Shown: positions 46,555 through 55,061 of the stretch, one piece after another
Numbering within the stretch: the first letter of the stretch is position 1
Layout of the letters: each line of letters begins with the position of its first letter
NCBI GenBank assembly: GCA_001298575.1
Contig: LJCV01000099.1
Span: forward strand, 153,839 to 217,838
From: Actinobacteria bacterium OK074
Lineage (GTDB): Bacteria; Actinomycetota; Actinomycetes; Streptomycetales; Streptomycetaceae
Direction of reading: 5' to 3'
DNA length: 64,000 nt
Program-made: the position numbers and the translations under genes
The notes under the pieces: model-generated
Seen by the model: only the letters and a program-made list of their open reading frames with translations
What the model was told of the DNA's origin: nothing
Database searches by the model: none

Positions 46555-47772
46555 ATGACCATGCACGAGCCGCAGCACAACCACGGGACGCACGAACCGG
46601 CGCAGGCACCGGCGTCGGCACAGACGCCCGCCACCGGACGGCGGGCCCTGCTCGGCGCCGCGGTGCTCGGCGCGGGCGGAGCCGTCCTCGGCCTCCCCGG
46701 CGCCGCGAGAGCGGACGCCAAGGGCACCGGCAACGGCCGCGGCGGCCTCAAGTCCCTGCCCGTGCCGACGATCGTCGGCCACCGCGGCACCAGCGGCTAC
46801 CGCCCCGAACACACCTTCGGCTCCTACGAGTTGGCCCTCGACCTGGGCGCCGACATCGTCGAGGCGGGCGACCTGGTGCCCACCAGCGACGGCCACCTGG
46901 TCTGCCGCCACGAGCCCGAGATCGGCGGCACCACGAACGTCGCCGACCACCCCGAGTTCGCCGACCGCAGGACCACCAAGCTGCTCGACGGCGTCTCCAC
47001 CACCGGCTGGTTCACCGAGGACTTCACGCTCGCCGAGCTGAAGACCCTGCGCGCGATCGAGCGCATCCCGGCCAACCGCCCGCACAACACGCTCTACAAC
47101 GGCCGCTGGGAGATCCCCACCTTCGAGGAGGTCCTCGCGTGGCAGGACGAGCAGACCCGTAAGCGGGGCAAGCAGGTCTGGATCTACCCGGAGATGAAGC
47201 ACCCCACCTACTTCCGCAAGCGCGGGTTCGAGATGGAGAAGCTGCTCTCGAAGGCCCTGCGCAAGCACGGCAAGGACAAGCGGAACTCGCCGGTCCTCGT
47301 CCAGTCCTTCGAGCCGACCAGCATCCAGAAGATCAGCAGGCTCGTCGGCAACAACCTTGTCGTGCTGCTGTCCGGCACGGGCACCCGCCCCTTCGACTTC
47401 GTCGACCTGGGCGACCCGCGCACGGTCGACGACCTCGTCACGCCGGGGGGCCTCGCCGAGATCGCGACGTACGCGCAGGGCCTCGGCCCGACCCTCGACC
47501 TGATCATCACGAAGAACGCCGACGGCAGCCTGAACAAGGAGACGACCCTGGTCGCCGACGCGCACGCGGCGGGCCTGATCCTGCACCCCTACACCATGCG
47601 CAACGAGAACCCCTTCCTGCCGCTGGAGTACCGCAAGGGCACCGCCGTGGACGCCTACGGCGACGCGTTCGGCGCCTTCCGGCGGTACTTCGCCACCGGC
47701 ATCGACGGCGTCTTCACCGACAACGCCGACACCGGTCTGCTGGCCCGCGCGGACTTCCTCGGCCAGGGCTGA
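46555..47772 (+). CDS. Exported glycerophosphodiester phosphodiesterase
   Basis: A 405-residue enzyme releasing glycerol-3-phosphate from phospholipid head groups outside the cell. A Tat signal is visible (TGRRALLGAAVLGAGGAVLG, then AARA). The catalytic GDPD motifs are TIVGHRGTSGYRPEHTFGS (His and Arg), VCRHEPEIGGTTN and the metal-site Glu in VWIYPEMKHPTYF. The C-terminus has GIDGVFTDNADTG. The length and first-domain insert are like GlpQ-type enzymes. ATG 46555 follows GGGAGGG at 5 nt. The upstream PHO-box-like repeats suggest induction by phosphate limitation. Confidence 0.93.
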   Translation: MTMHEPQHNHGTHEPAQAPASAQTPATGRRALLGAAVLGAGGAVLGLPGAARADAKGTGNGRGGLKSLPVPTIVGHRGTSGYRPEHTFGSYELALDLGADIVEAGDLVPTSDGHLVCRHEPEIGGTTNVADHPEFADRRTTKLLDGVSTTGWFTEDFTLAELKTLRAIERIPANRPHNTLYNGRWEIPTFEEVLAWQDEQTRKRGKQVWIYPEMKHPTYFRKRGFEMEKLLSKALRKHGKDKRNSPVLVQSFEPTSIQKISRLVGNNLVVLLSGTGTRPFDFVDLGDPRTVDDLVTPGGLAEIATYAQGLGPTLDLIITKNADGSLNKETTLVADAHAAGLILHPYTMRNENPFLPLEYRKGTAVDAYGDAFGAFRRYFATGIDGVFTDNADTGLLARADFLGQG

Positions 47773-47853
47773 GCCACGGGAGCGGTTGCCCCGGACGGGT
47801 GAGTACCGGCCGGTTCGGCAACCCGGCGGCGGGGCGGGCGCGTCCCGCCGCAT

Positions 47854-48372
47854 ATGACCCACGACATGCTCACCGCCCTGCGCCCGCTGCTCGTCGCCGA
47901 AGCCTCCGCGGAGGCATATGCGATCGGCGCCGAACCGGGCGACCTCGAACAGGCGGTGTGGCTGCGCCTGCTGGAGCGGCTCGACACGGACGGCCCACCC
48001 GCCGACCCCGAGGGCTGGCTGCGCCGGGCCGTCCGTTCCGAGGTGCGCCGCACCCGCCGTACCGCCCTGCGCGAACAGGCGTACGGCGACGCGTCCGCCG
48101 TCGAGCCGGTGGACGATGCCGCGGTCTGCCCCGAGCAGCAGGTGCTCACCGCCGCCCGGCGCAGCGCACTGCGCGCGGCGGTGCGCAGGCTGCCCGGGCG
48201 TTGCCCGAGCCTGCTGGAGGCACTGCTGTCGCCCAAGGACCTGACGTATCGCGAAATCGCGGGGGAGTTGGGTATGTCACAGGGCAGTCTTGGCCCGGAA
48301 CGTTCCAGATGCCTGGGATGTCTGCGTCGTTTGCTGAACGTGGAGGTTGCGGGGCGCGAACGGCGGGGATAG
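47854..48372 (+). CDS. ECF-like RNA polymerase sigma factor
   Basis: A 172-residue protein with sigma-70 features. The region 2 part is weak (AYAIGAEPGDLEQAVWLRLL, then DPEGWLRRAVRSEVRRTRR). Region 4 is clearer (LPGRCPSLLEALLSPKDL, then TYREIAGELGMSQGSLGPER as helix-turn-helix). No anti-sigma gene is adjacent, and no strong ribosome site precedes the ATG. It is the only sigma-like gene in the window. It could be the factor for the two ECF promoters at 35.8 and 41.3 kb, but there is no direct evidence for that. Confidence 0.78.
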   Translation: MTHDMLTALRPLLVAEASAEAYAIGAEPGDLEQAVWLRLLERLDTDGPPADPEGWLRRAVRSEVRRTRRTALREQAYGDASAVEPVDDAAVCPEQQVLTAARRSALRAAVRRLPGRCPSLLEALLSPKDLTYREIAGELGMSQGSLGPERSRCLGCLRRLLNVEVAGRERRG

Positions 48373-48416
48373 GAGTGGGAACGACGGGCTATCAGGTGAG
48401 CGGGAGGCATGCGCAC

Positions 48417-48914
48417 ATGGGCATGAGCGTGACCATCTCTGGGGCGACCGAGAACGACGCCGAGCAGATCTTCAGGCTGCAGTACCTGTGCTTCCAGAGC
48501 GAAGCCGCGTTGTACGGGAACTACCGCATCGACGCCCTGGTCCAGAGCCTCGACTCCGTACGCGAGGAGGTCGTCTCGGACTGCGTCTTCGTGGCCCGGC
48601 TCGGCGACGAGGTCATCGGCTCGGTACGCGGCAGCGTGAGCGCGGACGGCGAGGCGTCCATCGGGAAGCTCTGCGTCCACCCGCGGCTCCAGGGCCACGG
48701 CATCGGCGGCCGTCTGCTGCGCGCCGCGGAGGCCGCACTGGCCGAGGAGCGCGGCGCCAAGCGCTTCCGCCTCCACACGGGCCACCGCAGTGAGGGCAAC
48801 CTGCGCCTGTACCGCCGCGTCGGCTACGAGACGGTCGGCACCTCCAAGGGCGCGGACGGGGTCCCGATGGTGGTCCTGGAGAAGCCCGCGGGGGAATACG
48901 CGAAGACGGCGTAG
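48417..48914 (+). CDS. GNAT-family N-acetyltransferase
   Basis: A 165-residue acetyltransferase. The acetyl-CoA motif is GKLCVHPRLQGHGIGGRLL, with the Q-G-H-G-I-G loop. Other GNAT parts are VARLGDEVIGSVRG and NLRLYRRVGYETVG. The acceptor is unknown. ATG 48417 is preceded by GGGAGG at 9 nt; ATG 48423 is also possible. It is 44 bp after the sigma factor gene on the same strand and might be co-transcribed. Confidence 0.88.
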   Translation: MGMSVTISGATENDAEQIFRLQYLCFQSEAALYGNYRIDALVQSLDSVREEVVSDCVFVARLGDEVIGSVRGSVSADGEASIGKLCVHPRLQGHGIGGRLLRAAEAALAEERGAKRFRLHTGHRSEGNLRLYRRVGYETVGTSKGADGVPMVVLEKPAGEYAKTA

Positions 48915-48921
48915 GTCGTGG

Positions 48922-49380
48922 TCAGGCGGTCTGCCGAGCGCGGGCCGCCCTGCGCAGCCAGTACAGGGCCGACAGCGGCAGCAGTACGGGGATGAAGACG
49001 TACCCCATGCCGTAGTCCGACCACACCGTCGCGTCGGGGAACGCGGAGCCGTCCACCAGCGTCCAGGTGCCCACGGTCAGCACGCCCACCAGCTCCACCA
49101 CGCAGCACACGAACGCCGCCCTGCGTGCCGTCTCGCCGCCCCGCACCAGCGAGTACGTGATGAACCCGTACACGAGCCCGGCCACCGCGGACAGCGAGTA
49201 CGCGAGCGGCGCCCGGTCGAACTCGGTCGCGATCTGGTACACGGAACGCGACACCGCGCCGACGACCATCACGCCGTAGAACCAGACGAGCAGGATGCCG
49301 GGCCCGCCGATGAGCCGGGCCCGCCCGTCCGGGTCGTGGGCCTGCTCCTGGTCCACCGTCTTCTCCTCCGTGGCGCTCAC
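48922..49380 (-). CDS. Four-helix membrane protein, unknown function
   Basis: A 152-residue protein I cannot assign. After a charged N-terminus (SATEEKTVDQEQAHD) there are four hydrophobic helices: ILLVWFYGVMVVGAVS, YSLSAVAGLVYGFITYSL, AAFVCCVVELVGVLTVGTW and YVFIPVLLPLSALYWL. GTG 49380 has GGGGAGG 5 nt upstream, at the end of the gene before it. It forms a pair with the membrane protein at 49382-49741. Confidence 0.78.
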   Translation of the reverse strand: MSATEEKTVDQEQAHDPDGRARLIGGPGILLVWFYGVMVVGAVSRSVYQIATEFDRAPLAYSLSAVAGLVYGFITYSLVRGGETARRAAFVCCVVELVGVLTVGTWTLVDGSAFPDATVWSDYGMGYVFIPVLLPLSALYWLRRAARARQTA

Positions 49381-49381
49381 G

Positions 49382-49741
49382 TCAGCCTCCCCAGATGTCA
49401 TAGAGCCGCACCTCCAGCACAGCCAGCACGACACCGCCGGCGGCCACCGTCACCGAACCCCAGCGCGTCCGCTCCGCCAGCGACATGAACCCGGCCGCGG
49501 GGACGCACGCGAACGCGCCCAGCAGATACGCCACGAAGATCGTCGTGCCCTGGTCCGCCTTCTCGCCCCGCGCCAGCTGCACGATCCCGACCACCAGCTG
49601 CACCACGGCCAGCAGTGTCACCACCGCCATGCCGATGAAGTGCCAGTCCTTGGTCGGCTGGTCGCGGTAGGCCGCCCAGCCGCACCACGCGGCGAGCAGC
49701 AGCGCGGCGACGGCGGTCGCGACCGTCAGGGCATCGAGCAT
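49382..49741 (-). CDS. Small four-helix membrane protein, unknown function
   Basis: A 119-residue protein with four hydrophobic segments (ALTVATAVAALLLAAWCGWA, FIGMAVVTLLAVVQLVVGI, IFVAYLLGAFACVPAAGFM and VTVAAGGVVLAVLEV). I do not recognise a family with confidence. Its stop lies one base from the start of the 48922-49380 gene, so the two are translationally linked. The gene is divergent from the methionine importer leader. Confidence 0.78.
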   Translation of the reverse strand: MLDALTVATAVAALLLAAWCGWAAYRDQPTKDWHFIGMAVVTLLAVVQLVVGIVQLARGEKADQGTTIFVAYLLGAFACVPAAGFMSLAERTRWGSVTVAAGGVVLAVLEVRLYDIWGG

Positions 49742-49862
49742 GCAGTGACCTTATTACGGCCCAAAGGGCCCGCCGTGCCCGGCCCCGGCGGCACCCGCGA
49801 GCAACGGGCCGCGGCCCCTGCGGCCACCGTGGCGTTGGCCACAACCCCCCGCTCCCGCGGCC

Positions 49863-49889
49863 TTGCCGGGTCCATACGTCTGCTTTACT
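49863..49889 (+). promoter_or_regulatory. Candidate promoter of the met leader peptide
   Basis: TTGCCG (49863-49868) and TTTACT (49884-49889) with 15 nt between, or TTACTG with 16. A start of transcription about 7 nt later would fall on the ATG at 49896, giving a leaderless message. Confidence 0.4.
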
Positions 49890-49895
49890 GAATCT

Positions 49896-49991
49896 ATGAG
49901 TACGACGAGCACCCGCACTGTTGCGACCGAGGCGATCCTGACGCCCGGTGCTCGTTGTATGTGCCGCACACGTCGAATGTGTGCCTTCTAG
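49896..49991 (+). CDS. Met/Cys-rich leader peptide before metNIQ
   Basis: A 31-codon frame beginning MSTTSTRTVATEA and ending RCMCRTRRMCAF, then TAG. Within the last 12 residues there are three Cys, two Met and four Arg. Short Cys- or Met-containing leader ORFs before sulfur-metabolism genes occur widely in actinobacteria, where ribosome stalling can couple amino-acid supply to downstream expression. No ribosome site is needed if the message is leaderless. It lies 234 bp before metN. The coding call rests on context, peptide composition and promoter position. Confidence 0.6.
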   Translation: MSTTSTRTVATEAILTPGARCMCRTRRMCAF

Positions 49992-50225
49992 GCCCGTAAC
50001 AGGGGCCACTTCCGAGTCTCGCGTCCGCCGCGGGCCTCTTGGCATGTCGTCCGTACCCCGTCGGCCGTGACCGGCCGGGTGCCGTACGTGACCGGCCCCC
50101 TCGCGCGCACGTTTCCCACCGGTCCCGCGGCCGCCCCGGGAAGAGCCACGTGCCGCGCCCCCCACCCGCATACAGCCGTGCCCGGGGCACACCCACGCCC
50201 CGCACCAGACAGTGACGGAAACCCA
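49992..50225 (+). other. Non-coding leader between the met leader peptide and metN
   Basis: 234 bp with GC-rich inverted repeats, such as GGCCCGTAACAGGGGCC (49991-50008) and the overlapping GGCCGTGACCGGCC and GTACGTGACCGGCC stretch near 50063-50095. They could form alternative hairpins for attenuation. I see no SAM-riboswitch sequence. Open frames here lack codon bias. Confidence 0.4.
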
Positions 50226-51260
50226 GTGATCACCACAACGGACCTCACCAAGGTCTACCGCTCCCGCGGACGGGAGGTCACCGCCCTCGACGGCGTCGAC
50301 CTGCATGTCCGCGAAGGGGAGGTGTACGGCGTCATCGGCCAGTCCGGCGCCGGCAAGTCCTCCCTCATCCGCTGCGTCAACCTGCTGGAGAGGCCCACCA
50401 CCGGGACGGTCACCGTCGCCGGGCAGGACCTCACCGCCCTCGCGGGCCGCGGACCGCGCGCCGGGAAGGAACTGCGCCGGGCGCGCAGCCGGATCGGCAT
50501 GGTCTTCCAGCACTTCAACCTGCTCTCCACCCGGACCGTGCGGGACAACGTCGAACTGCCGCTGGAGATCCTCGGCAGGTCCGGCAGGGACCGCTCCGCC
50601 AAGGCGCTCGAACTCCTCGACCTCGTCGGCCTCGCCGACCAGGCCGGGGCATACCCCGCGCAGCTCTCCGGCGGGCAGAAGCAGCGCGTCGGCATCGCCC
50701 GCGCGCTGGCCGGCGACCCGAAGGTGCTGCTGTCCGACGAGGCCACCAGCGCCCTCGACCCGGAGACCACCCGCTCCATCCTCCAGCTGCTGCGCGACCT
50801 GAACCGGCAGCTGGGCCTGACCGTCCTGCTCATCACCCACGAGATGGACGTCGTCAAGTCGGTCTGCGACTCCGCCGCGCTCATGGAACGCGGCCGCATC
50901 GTCGAGTCCGGCACCGTCAGCGAACTCCTCGCCACCCCCGGCTCCGAACTCGCCGCCGCGCTCTTCCCGGTGGCCGGGCAGGCGGTCGGCGAGGACCGGA
51001 CCGTCGTCGACGTCACCTTCCAGGGCGAGAGCGCGACCCGGCCGGTCGTCTCGCAGCTGTCGCGCACCTACAACATCGACATATCGATCCTCGGCGCCGC
51101 CATCGACACCGTCGGCGGCCTCCAGGTCGGCCGCATGCGCATCGAACTGCCCGGCCGCTACGAGGACAACGTCGTCCCGATCGGCTTCCTGCGCGAACAG
51201 GGGCTGCACATCGACGTGGTGGGCCAGGAGCCCGTACTGGCGAAGGAGAACGCGCGGTGA
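50226..51260 (+). CDS. metN: Methionine ABC transporter ATP-binding protein
   Basis: A 344-residue ATPase of the MetNIQ importer. Walker A is GQSGAGKSSLIRCVNLLE, the ABC signature LSGGQKQRVGIARAL, Walker B VLLSDEATSALDPETT and the switch His LLITHEMDVV. The C-terminal NIL domain (~residues 265-340, TYNIDISILGAAIDTVGG) senses methionine and inhibits transport in known homologues. GTG 50226 starts MITTTDLTKVYRSRG; its ribosome site is weak, which fits leader-linked control. Its TGA overlaps the GTG of metI. Confidence 0.95.
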   Translation: MITTTDLTKVYRSRGREVTALDGVDLHVREGEVYGVIGQSGAGKSSLIRCVNLLERPTTGTVTVAGQDLTALAGRGPRAGKELRRARSRIGMVFQHFNLLSTRTVRDNVELPLEILGRSGRDRSAKALELLDLVGLADQAGAYPAQLSGGQKQRVGIARALAGDPKVLLSDEATSALDPETTRSILQLLRDLNRQLGLTVLLITHEMDVVKSVCDSAALMERGRIVESGTVSELLATPGSELAAALFPVAGQAVGEDRTVVDVTFQGESATRPVVSQLSRTYNIDISILGAAIDTVGGLQVGRMRIELPGRYEDNVVPIGFLREQGLHIDVVGQEPVLAKENAR

Positions 51261-51991
51261 CCTGGTCCGAGATGCAGCCCCTGCTGTCCCAGGCGTGTTG
51301 GGACACCCTCTACATGGTGGGCTGGTCCACCCTCATCGCGGTCGCCGGCGGGCTGCCGCTGGGCATCCTGCTCGTCCTCACCGACCGCGGCGGACTGCTC
51401 CAGAACGTCGCCGCGGGCCGGGTCCTGGGGCAGGTCGTGAACGTCGCCCGCTCGATGCCGTTCATCATCCTGATGGTCGCGCTGATGAACTTCACCCGCT
51501 GGATCACCGGCACCACCATCGGCCGCGAGGCCGCGATCGTGCCGCTCGCCGTCGGCGCCATCCCGTTCTTCGCCCGCCTGGTCGAGACGGCCGTGCGCGA
51601 GGTGGACGGCGGACTCGTCGAGGCCGTGCAGGCGATGGGCGGCAACACCTGGACCATCGTCCGCAAGGTCCTCGTCCCGGAGTCCCTGCCCTCGCTGATC
51701 TCCAGCGCCACCACGACGGTCGTCGCCCTCATCGGCTACTCCGCGATGGCCGGCACCGTCGGCGCGGGCGGGCTCGGCGACATCGCCATCCGGTACGGCT
51801 ACCAGCGCTTCGAGACCGAACTGATGTGGATCACCGTGGCGATCCTCGCGGTCGCCATCTCCGCCCTCCAGTTCGCCGGCGACTACGCGGCCCGCTCCCT
51901 GCACCGCCGCGGCGGGCACTCGGGTCCGGCGCCGCGGCTACGGCTGCTGAAGACCAGGCGGACGGCTCCCACCGAGCAGACCGCTCCCTGA
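51257..51991 (+). CDS. metI: Methionine ABC transporter permease
   Basis: A 244-residue inner-membrane permease with about five helices. The coupling-helix EAA region reads VEAVQAMGGNTWTIVRKVL, with EAVQAMG as the core. VGWSTLIAVAGGLPLGILL and MPFIILMVALMNFTRW are membrane segments typical of MetI. It starts with a GTG overlapping metN and is followed 62 bp later by metQ. The C-terminal tail is Arg/Pro-rich. Confidence 0.95.
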   Translation: MTWSEMQPLLSQACWDTLYMVGWSTLIAVAGGLPLGILLVLTDRGGLLQNVAAGRVLGQVVNVARSMPFIILMVALMNFTRWITGTTIGREAAIVPLAVGAIPFFARLVETAVREVDGGLVEAVQAMGGNTWTIVRKVLVPESLPSLISSATTTVVALIGYSAMAGTVGAGGLGDIAIRYGYQRFETELMWITVAILAVAISALQFAGDYAARSLHRRGGHSGPAPRLRLLKTRRTAPTEQTAP

Positions 51992-52053
51992 ACTCCCCGC
52001 GCCACCCACCGCGGGGCCGATTCACCCGCAGGCCATAAGGAAAGGCACTTTTC

Positions 52054-52890
52054 GTGCGCAACGCCACCCGCATCGTCGCCACCGTCCTCGCCGCCGGCGC
52101 CCTCACCCTCGGGCTCACCGCGTGCGGTTCGGACAAGGGCTCCGCCTCCGTGTCCGCCGACTACAGCGGTCCGCTGGTCGTCGCCGCGAGTCCCACCCCG
52201 CACGCCGAGATCCTCGACTACGTCAAGGACAACCTGGCGAAGAAGGCCGGACTCGACCTGGAGGTCAAGGAGTTCACCGACTACGTGACGCCGAACACGG
52301 CCACGCAGGACGGCTCGGTGGACGCCAACTACTTCCAGAACCAGCCGTATCTCGACAACTTCAACAAGGAGAACGGCACCGACATCGTGCCCGTCGTCAC
52401 GGTGCACCTGGAGCCGCTCGGCCTCTACTCCCACCAGGCGAAGAACGTCAACGCCCTCAAGAGCGGCGCCACCATCGCCGTACCGAACGACAGTGTGAAC
52501 GAGGGCCGCGCCCTCAAGCTGCTCGCCGCGGGCGGGCTGATCACCCTCAAGGACGGCGCGGGCAACGACGCGACCCCCGCGGACATCGCGAAGAACCCGA
52601 AGAACCTGAAGTTCAAGGAGTTGGAGGCGGCCCAGACCCCGCGCTCCCTGGACGACGTCGACGCCGCCGTCATCAACGGCAACTACGCCATCGAGGCCGA
52701 CCTCTCGCCCGCGAAGGACGCCCTCGTCCTGGAGTCCGCGAAGAACAACCCCTACGGCAACTTCCTGGCCGTGAAGAAGGGCAACGAGAAGGACCCGCGC
52801 GTGAAGAAGCTCGCCAAGCTGCTCACCTCCGCCGCGGTCAAGAAGTTCATCGAGGACAAGTACGACGGCTCGGTCGTCGCCTCCTTCTGA
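52054..52890 (+). CDS. metQ: Methionine-binding lipoprotein
   Basis: A 278-residue substrate-binding lipoprotein. The signal ends in a lipobox, LTACG, with the Cys near residue 24. The NlpA/MetQ family core is visible: LVVAASPTPHAEILDYVKD, VDANYFQNQPYLDNFNKEN, IAVPNDSVNEGRALKLLA and AAVINGNYAIEADLSP. GTG 52054 follows AAGGAAAGGC at good spacing. A stem-loop terminator follows the stop, closing the metNIQ operon. Confidence 0.96.
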   Translation: MRNATRIVATVLAAGALTLGLTACGSDKGSASVSADYSGPLVVAASPTPHAEILDYVKDNLAKKAGLDLEVKEFTDYVTPNTATQDGSVDANYFQNQPYLDNFNKENGTDIVPVVTVHLEPLGLYSHQAKNVNALKSGATIAVPNDSVNEGRALKLLAAGGLITLKDGAGNDATPADIAKNPKNLKFKELEAAQTPRSLDDVDAAVINGNYAIEADLSPAKDALVLESAKNNPYGNFLAVKKGNEKDPRVKKLAKLLTSAAVKKFIEDKYDGSVVASF

Positions 52891-52901
52891 CGCGCCCTCG
52901 T

Positions 52902-52936
52902 ACGGGGTCCGCGCCGTCACCCGGTGCGGACCCCGT
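52902..52936 (+). terminator. Stem-loop after metQ
   Basis: ACGGGGTCCGC (52902-52912) pairs with GCGGACCCCGT (52926-52936), a perfect 11-bp stem with a 13-nt loop. Confidence 0.8.
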
Positions 52937-53086
52937 GGTGCGACCCGGCGGTTTCATGCTGCATGCTGGGCAGTTCAACGGGTCCCGAACGTTCCCCCGG
53001 TTCCCCCAGGAAACACAGGAAGACGGAGGCGGACGGGGGAAGACGGCGGACCGGACCCGACGGAACCGACGGCTACGGAGCGGCGC

Positions 53087-53722
53087 ATGACGAGCACCTT
53101 CCCCAACATCTCCATCAGCACGGAGCGGTTGGTGCTGCGTCCCCTCGACGAGGACGACGTGCCCGCCCTGGCCGACATGATGAACGACGAGCAGGTCGCG
53201 GCCTGGACCAGCGTCCCGCAGCCCTACACCGAGGCAGCCGCCCGCCGTTGGGTCACCGAGTACGCGCCCACCGAACGCACCGCGGGCCGCGGCATCGACT
53301 TCGCCGTCGCCGAGTTCCTCACCCAGCGCCTGGTGGGCCTCGTCCAACTGGCCAAGACGAACTGGCACGTTCGCTCGACGGAACTGTCGTACATCGTCGC
53401 CCCGTGGGCCCGCGGCGAGGGCTACGCCTCCGAGGCCGCCCTGGGCGTCGCCCAATGGCTGTTCCACGACCAGGAGTTCGAGCGCATCGAACTGCGCACC
53501 GCGGCCGACAACACCGCCTCCCAGCAGGTCGCCCAGAAGATCGGCTGCATCAGCGAGGGCGTCCTGCGCAACGCCTGCATAGCGCATGTCCGCGGCGAGG
53601 ACGGCATCTGGAGCGACGTCCGCACCGACTACATCGTGTGGAGCCTGCTCCCGGAGGACCTCGACGGCGCCACCGGCCAGCTGGCCGACACCGGTTTCAC
53701 GTCGTTCTCGGACTGGAACTAG
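53087..53722 (+). CDS. RimJ/RimL-type N-acetyltransferase
   Basis: A 211-residue GNAT protein of the RimJ/RimL subgroup. The start ISTERLVLRPLDEDDVPALA is typical. The acetyl-CoA region is LSYIVAPWARGEGYASEAAL, with WLFHDQEFERIELRTAADN and NTASQQVAQKIGCISEGVL as the usual C-terminal parts. It may acetylate a protein N-terminus or a small molecule. The gene stands alone between metQ and cobL. Confidence 0.88.
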   Translation: MTSTFPNISISTERLVLRPLDEDDVPALADMMNDEQVAAWTSVPQPYTEAAARRWVTEYAPTERTAGRGIDFAVAEFLTQRLVGLVQLAKTNWHVRSTELSYIVAPWARGEGYASEAALGVAQWLFHDQEFERIELRTAADNTASQQVAQKIGCISEGVLRNACIAHVRGEDGIWSDVRTDYIVWSLLPEDLDGATGQLADTGFTSFSDWN

Positions 53723-53849
53723 CCGTGCGCGGCGGGGACGGCCGCACGGGACCGGGCCGCGCGCCCGCCGGCCGCACCGGGTAACCTCACCAAGCCCGCT
53801 TCCGGGCCGCGCCCGCACCACCTGTGAAAACCCCTGGAGACTGACGACG

Positions 53850-55061
53850 ATGGCCGACCGGGTCACGGTGATCGGCTGGGACGGCTCGCCCCTGACCGCG
53901 GCGGCGCGCCCCGCCCTCGGCGCCGCCACGCTCGTCGCCGGCGCCGCCCACCACCTCGCCCTGCCCGAGGTGCCCGCCGCCGCCGAACGCATCCGCCTCG
54001 GCAGCGCCGCCCTCGCCGCCCGCCGCATCGCCGCCCACCGCGGCTCCGCCGTCGTCCTCGCCGACGGCGACCCCGGCTTCTTCGGTGTCGTCCGTACCCT
54101 GCGCGCCCCCGAGTTCGGCCTGGAGGTCGAGGTGGTGCCCGCCGTCTCCGCCGTCGCCGCCGCCTTCGCGCGCGCCGCGATGCCCTGGGACGACGCCCAG
54201 GTCGTCGTCGCCCACCGCCGCACCCTGCGCCGCGCCGTCAACGTGTGCCGCGCCCACACCAAGGTCGCCGTCCTCACCTCGCCCGGCGCCGGACCCGCCG
54301 AACTCGGCCTGCTCATGGACGGCGTCCACCGCACCTTCGTGGTCTGCGAGGAACTCGGCACCGCACGCGAACGGGTCTCCGTCGTCACCTCCGACAAGGC
54401 CGCCGACCACGTCTGGCGCGACCCGAACGTCGTCATCGTCATCGGCAGCCACGCCGGCGTCGCCGCGGGCGGCGGCTGGATCGCCGGCACCGACCCGTCC
54501 GCCGCCCCCCGCGGCTGGACCTTCCCCGCCGAGATCTACGGCGGCGGACTCGGCGAGGGCGAGACGGACCTGCTGCGGACCGCCCAACTCGCCCGGCTGG
54601 GACCGCGGGTGGGCGACCTCGTGTGGGACATCGGCAGCGGCAGCGGCGCCTTCGCCACCGAGGCCGGCCGCAGCGGCGCCGCCGTCATCGCCGTCGACGC
54701 GGACCCCGAGGCATGCGCCCGCACCGACGCCGCCGCCCGCCACTTCGGCGTCCAGCTCCAGATCGTCCTCGGCGCCGCCCCGCAGATCCTGGAGAACCTC
54801 CCCGAACCCGACGTCGTCCGCGTCGCCGGCGGCGGCGCCGAGGTGGTCAACGCCGTCGCCGACCGCCGCCCCCGCCGCATCGTCGCGCACGCCGCCACCC
54901 GCGACGCCGCCGAACGCCTCGGCCGGGACCTCGGCGAGCACGGGTACGACGTCGAGTGCGCCCTCCTGCAGTCCCTCGAACTCGACACGAGGACCTGGAC
55001 GGAGAAGGAACGGAGCGTCGCGTTTCTCATCGCCGCACGGCTGACCGAACGCGACCGGTGA
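53850..55061 (+). CDS. cobL: Precorrin-6Y/7 methyltransferase-decarboxylase (CbiE-CbiT fusion)
   Basis: A 403-residue bifunctional enzyme of corrin ring synthesis, methylating C5 and C15 and decarboxylating the C12 acetate. The N-terminal CbiE domain (residues ~1-190) has VTVIGWDGSPLTAAARPAL, ADGDPGFFGVVRTL and VVPAVSAVAAAFARAAMPW. The C-terminal CbiT domain (~205-400) has the SAM site VWDIGSGSGAFATEAGRSG. The fusion corresponds to CobL. The start follows TGGAGACTGACGACG, with GGAG ~12 nt upstream. It begins the cobalamin segment of the window. Confidence 0.93.
   Translation: MADRVTVIGWDGSPLTAAARPALGAATLVAGAAHHLALPEVPAAAERIRLGSAALAARRIAAHRGSAVVLADGDPGFFGVVRTLRAPEFGLEVEVVPAVSAVAAAFARAAMPWDDAQVVVAHRRTLRRAVNVCRAHTKVAVLTSPGAGPAELGLLMDGVHRTFVVCEELGTARERVSVVTSDKAADHVWRDPNVVIVIGSHAGVAAGGGWIAGTDPSAAPRGWTFPAEIYGGGLGEGETDLLRTAQLARLGPRVGDLVWDIGSGSGAFATEAGRSGAAVIAVDADPEACARTDAAARHFGVQLQIVLGAAPQILENLPEPDVVRVAGGGAEVVNAVADRRPRRIVAHAATRDAAERLGRDLGEHGYDVECALLQSLELDTRTWTEKERSVAFLIAARLTERDR

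Noticed and set aside
49992..50225. SAM riboswitch before metN
   Set aside because: No SAM-I or SAM-IV core sequence seen; the Met/Cys leader peptide explains the region better.
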